Shown here one piece after another: positions 63,012 through 64,000 of a stretch of 64,000 bases of DNA. The notes beneath the pieces are model-generated. The model was not told the origin of the DNA and searched no databases. It worked only from the letters and a program-made list of their open reading frames with translations. The position numbers were made by a program, and so were the translations under genes. The DNA comes from Flavobacterium suncheonense GH29-5 = DSM 17707. GTDB lineage: Bacteria > Bacteroidota > Bacteroidia > Flavobacteriales > Flavobacteriaceae. Position 1 is the first letter of the stretch. Each line of letters opens with the position of its first letter. Location of the stretch: positions 1 to 64,000 of the forward strand of contig NZ_AUCZ01000015.1 of assembly GCF_000430025.1 (NCBI RefSeq). Direction: 5' to 3'.

Positions 63012-63155
63012 GATTGATTGATTGATGTATACGATACAGTAGACGCTATTTTAGGAGTAATAGTTGCGTCTGAAATACAAACTAAATTGAATTAGCTTTT
63101 TATTAGAAAGGGAAAATTTTGTGAATGAATTTTATCTGTTTGAAAATCAGGTTTT

Positions 63156-63878
63156 TTAGTCATTTTGAATCAAAGCATCAGTTAACAGAAAAGATACTTT
63201 TTTGCGATAACTTTTTCCTATCGGTACAATCATTTTGTTGTGTAACACTACTCGGTTAATATCAAATTCTTCAACATATTGTTTTTGAACTGCAAAGCCT
63301 TTGTGAATTCGTATAAAAGATTTGAAATGTTCTTCTTTTAGCAATTTTCCTATTCCGGACAGAACACAGTATTTTTTTTGTGCCGTAACCACCAGCGTAT
63401 AATCTTTTAAAGCTTCAAGATAAACAACATCGTGAAGTTTCACTTTTATGTGATTTCTGCCTTCTTTCAGAAAAATAGTATCACCACCAATTGTAGTTTC
63501 AAAAAGGGATGATTTGGTTTTAATGTCCAGATACATGGTAATTCTGTTCACGGTTTTCGAAAAGCGCTCTTGTTTTAGAGGTTTAATAATATAATCCAGT
63601 GCGTCTACTTCAAAACTTTCAACAGCAAATTCAGGGTGGGAAGTGATAAAAATGCAAACCGGAACATTCTTAAGCTTTTTCCGGAGCTCAATTCCCGAAA
63701 TTGAAGGCATGTCAATATCCAGAAAGAGAATGTCTATCGGTTCTTTTGCCAAGTATAACTCAGCCTCTTTGGCGTTTGAAAAACTCTTCAAAAGAAGCAG
63801 TTCGGGGAACTGTTTTATAAAAGAGGCGACAGTCAGTCTGTCAATTTCGTTATCGTCTACTATGGCACACTTGTACAT
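63156..63878 (-). CDS. LytTR-family response regulator
   Basis: This 240-residue protein has a receiver domain (AIVDDNEIDRLTVASFIKQF; ILFLDIDMPSISGIELRKKL with the phospho-Asp; FITSHPEFAVESFEVDALDY; IIKPLKQERF) and a LytTR DNA-binding domain (IKVKLHDVVYLEALKDYTLV; FIRIHKGFAVQKQYVEEFDI; MIVPIGKSYRKKVSFLL). It lies 144 bases upstream of the second TPR kinase gene on the same strand and is probably its partner. The upstream gap holds a TAATTTTG promoter element. Confidence 0.92.
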   Translation of the reverse strand: MYKCAIVDDNEIDRLTVASFIKQFPELLLLKSFSNAKEAELYLAKEPIDILFLDIDMPSISGIELRKKLKNVPVCIFITSHPEFAVESFEVDALDYIIKPLKQERFSKTVNRITMYLDIKTKSSLFETTIGGDTIFLKEGRNHIKVKLHDVVYLEALKDYTLVVTAQKKYCVLSGIGKLLKEEHFKSFIRIHKGFAVQKQYVEEFDINRVVLHNKMIVPIGKSYRKKVSFLLTDALIQND

Positions 63879-63901
63879 GGTTTGAAATTTCTTTGTTTCA
63901 C

Positions 63902-63909
63902 CAAAATTA
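63902..63909 (-). promoter_or_regulatory. -7 promoter element (TAATTTTG) for the second LytTR regulator
   Basis: The plus strand reads CAAAATTA, an exact TAnnTTTG match on the minus strand, 23 bases before the start codon. The last 90 bases of the window beyond it show no gene. Confidence 0.45.
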
Positions 63910-64000
63910 CAAAAGTGTTACAATTAAAATCAGCTTTATATCTATTAAAAAGTCCGTTCGTATATTATGAGTTTTTATAATTGAATTCTTTGCTTTTATT

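Overview
The window looks like a chromosomal segment from a member of the Flavobacteriaceae, most likely Flavobacterium or a close relative. The evidence is a class III glutamine synthetase, a fused isobutyryl-CoA mutase (IcmF), a T9SS type A sorting domain, DUF4197, DUF4268 and DUF3810 proteins, a TonB-dependent receptor, paired LytTR systems, and many copies of the Bacteroidota promoter element TAnnTTTG. No rRNA, tRNA, CRISPR array, transposase, integrase or prophage gene was seen. Most of the window is vertically inherited housekeeping sequence with short gaps between genes.

Layout. 1-5.3 kb: an intergenic repeat element, a MiaE-type tRNA hydroxylase, a glycosyltransferase, DUF4268, a CoA-type NUDIX hydrolase, a PlsC-like acyltransferase, and an ECF sigma factor with its membrane partner. 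5.3-14.3 kb: a type II NADH dehydrogenase flanked by inverted heptamer repeat arrays, a DUF3810 putative metalloprotease, a thioredoxin-like ferredoxin, the dipeptidase PepD, and an iron-uptake pair (PepSY membrane protein and TonB siderophore receptor) behind a Fur-box-like palindrome. 14.4-20.8 kb: prfA, a lipoprotein, and a minus-strand stress/signalling cluster (a 50-aa lmo0937-type membrane peptide, a CHASE3-PAS histidine kinase, a single-domain response regulator, an AraC regulator and an AI-2E family permease). 20.9-34 kb: pyrF, a metal/cobalamin-type binding protein, DUF4197, katG, a VOC protein, icmF, two lipoproteins (one behind a sigma-54-like promoter), and glutamine synthetase III.

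34.0-34.5 kb is a gene-free stretch with a good promoter, several hairpins, a possible pseudoknot and two strong terminators. It is the best candidate here for an undescribed structured RNA. 34.5-45.6 kb: two tandem double-OmpA-domain proteins, purM, pyrD, an HMG-CoA lyase-type enzyme, guaB, a Kef-type antiporter, purB and a zinc-less sirtuin. Purine and pyrimidine biosynthesis is thus well represented (purM, purB, guaB, pyrF, pyrD). 45.7-52.5 kb: a second ECF sigma/anti-sigma pair, a TrmH-type methyltransferase, a carboxypeptidase-regulatory-domain protein, a DEAD-box RNA helicase, RdgB and two VOC proteins.

52.7-64 kb is the most accessory-like part. It holds a T9SS cargo protein with an internal duplication, a beta-helix-like exported protein, an unknown exported protein, a LytS-type TPR kinase with its LytTR regulator, a decayed reading frame next to an AT-rich orphan membrane protein, and a second TPR kinase with a LytTR regulator in which the kinase has a classical (HisKA-like) core.

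A recurring non-coding theme is a family of short tandem arrays with a period of 7 bp and drifting unit sequence. They occur only between genes, often starting at a stop codon or running into a promoter.
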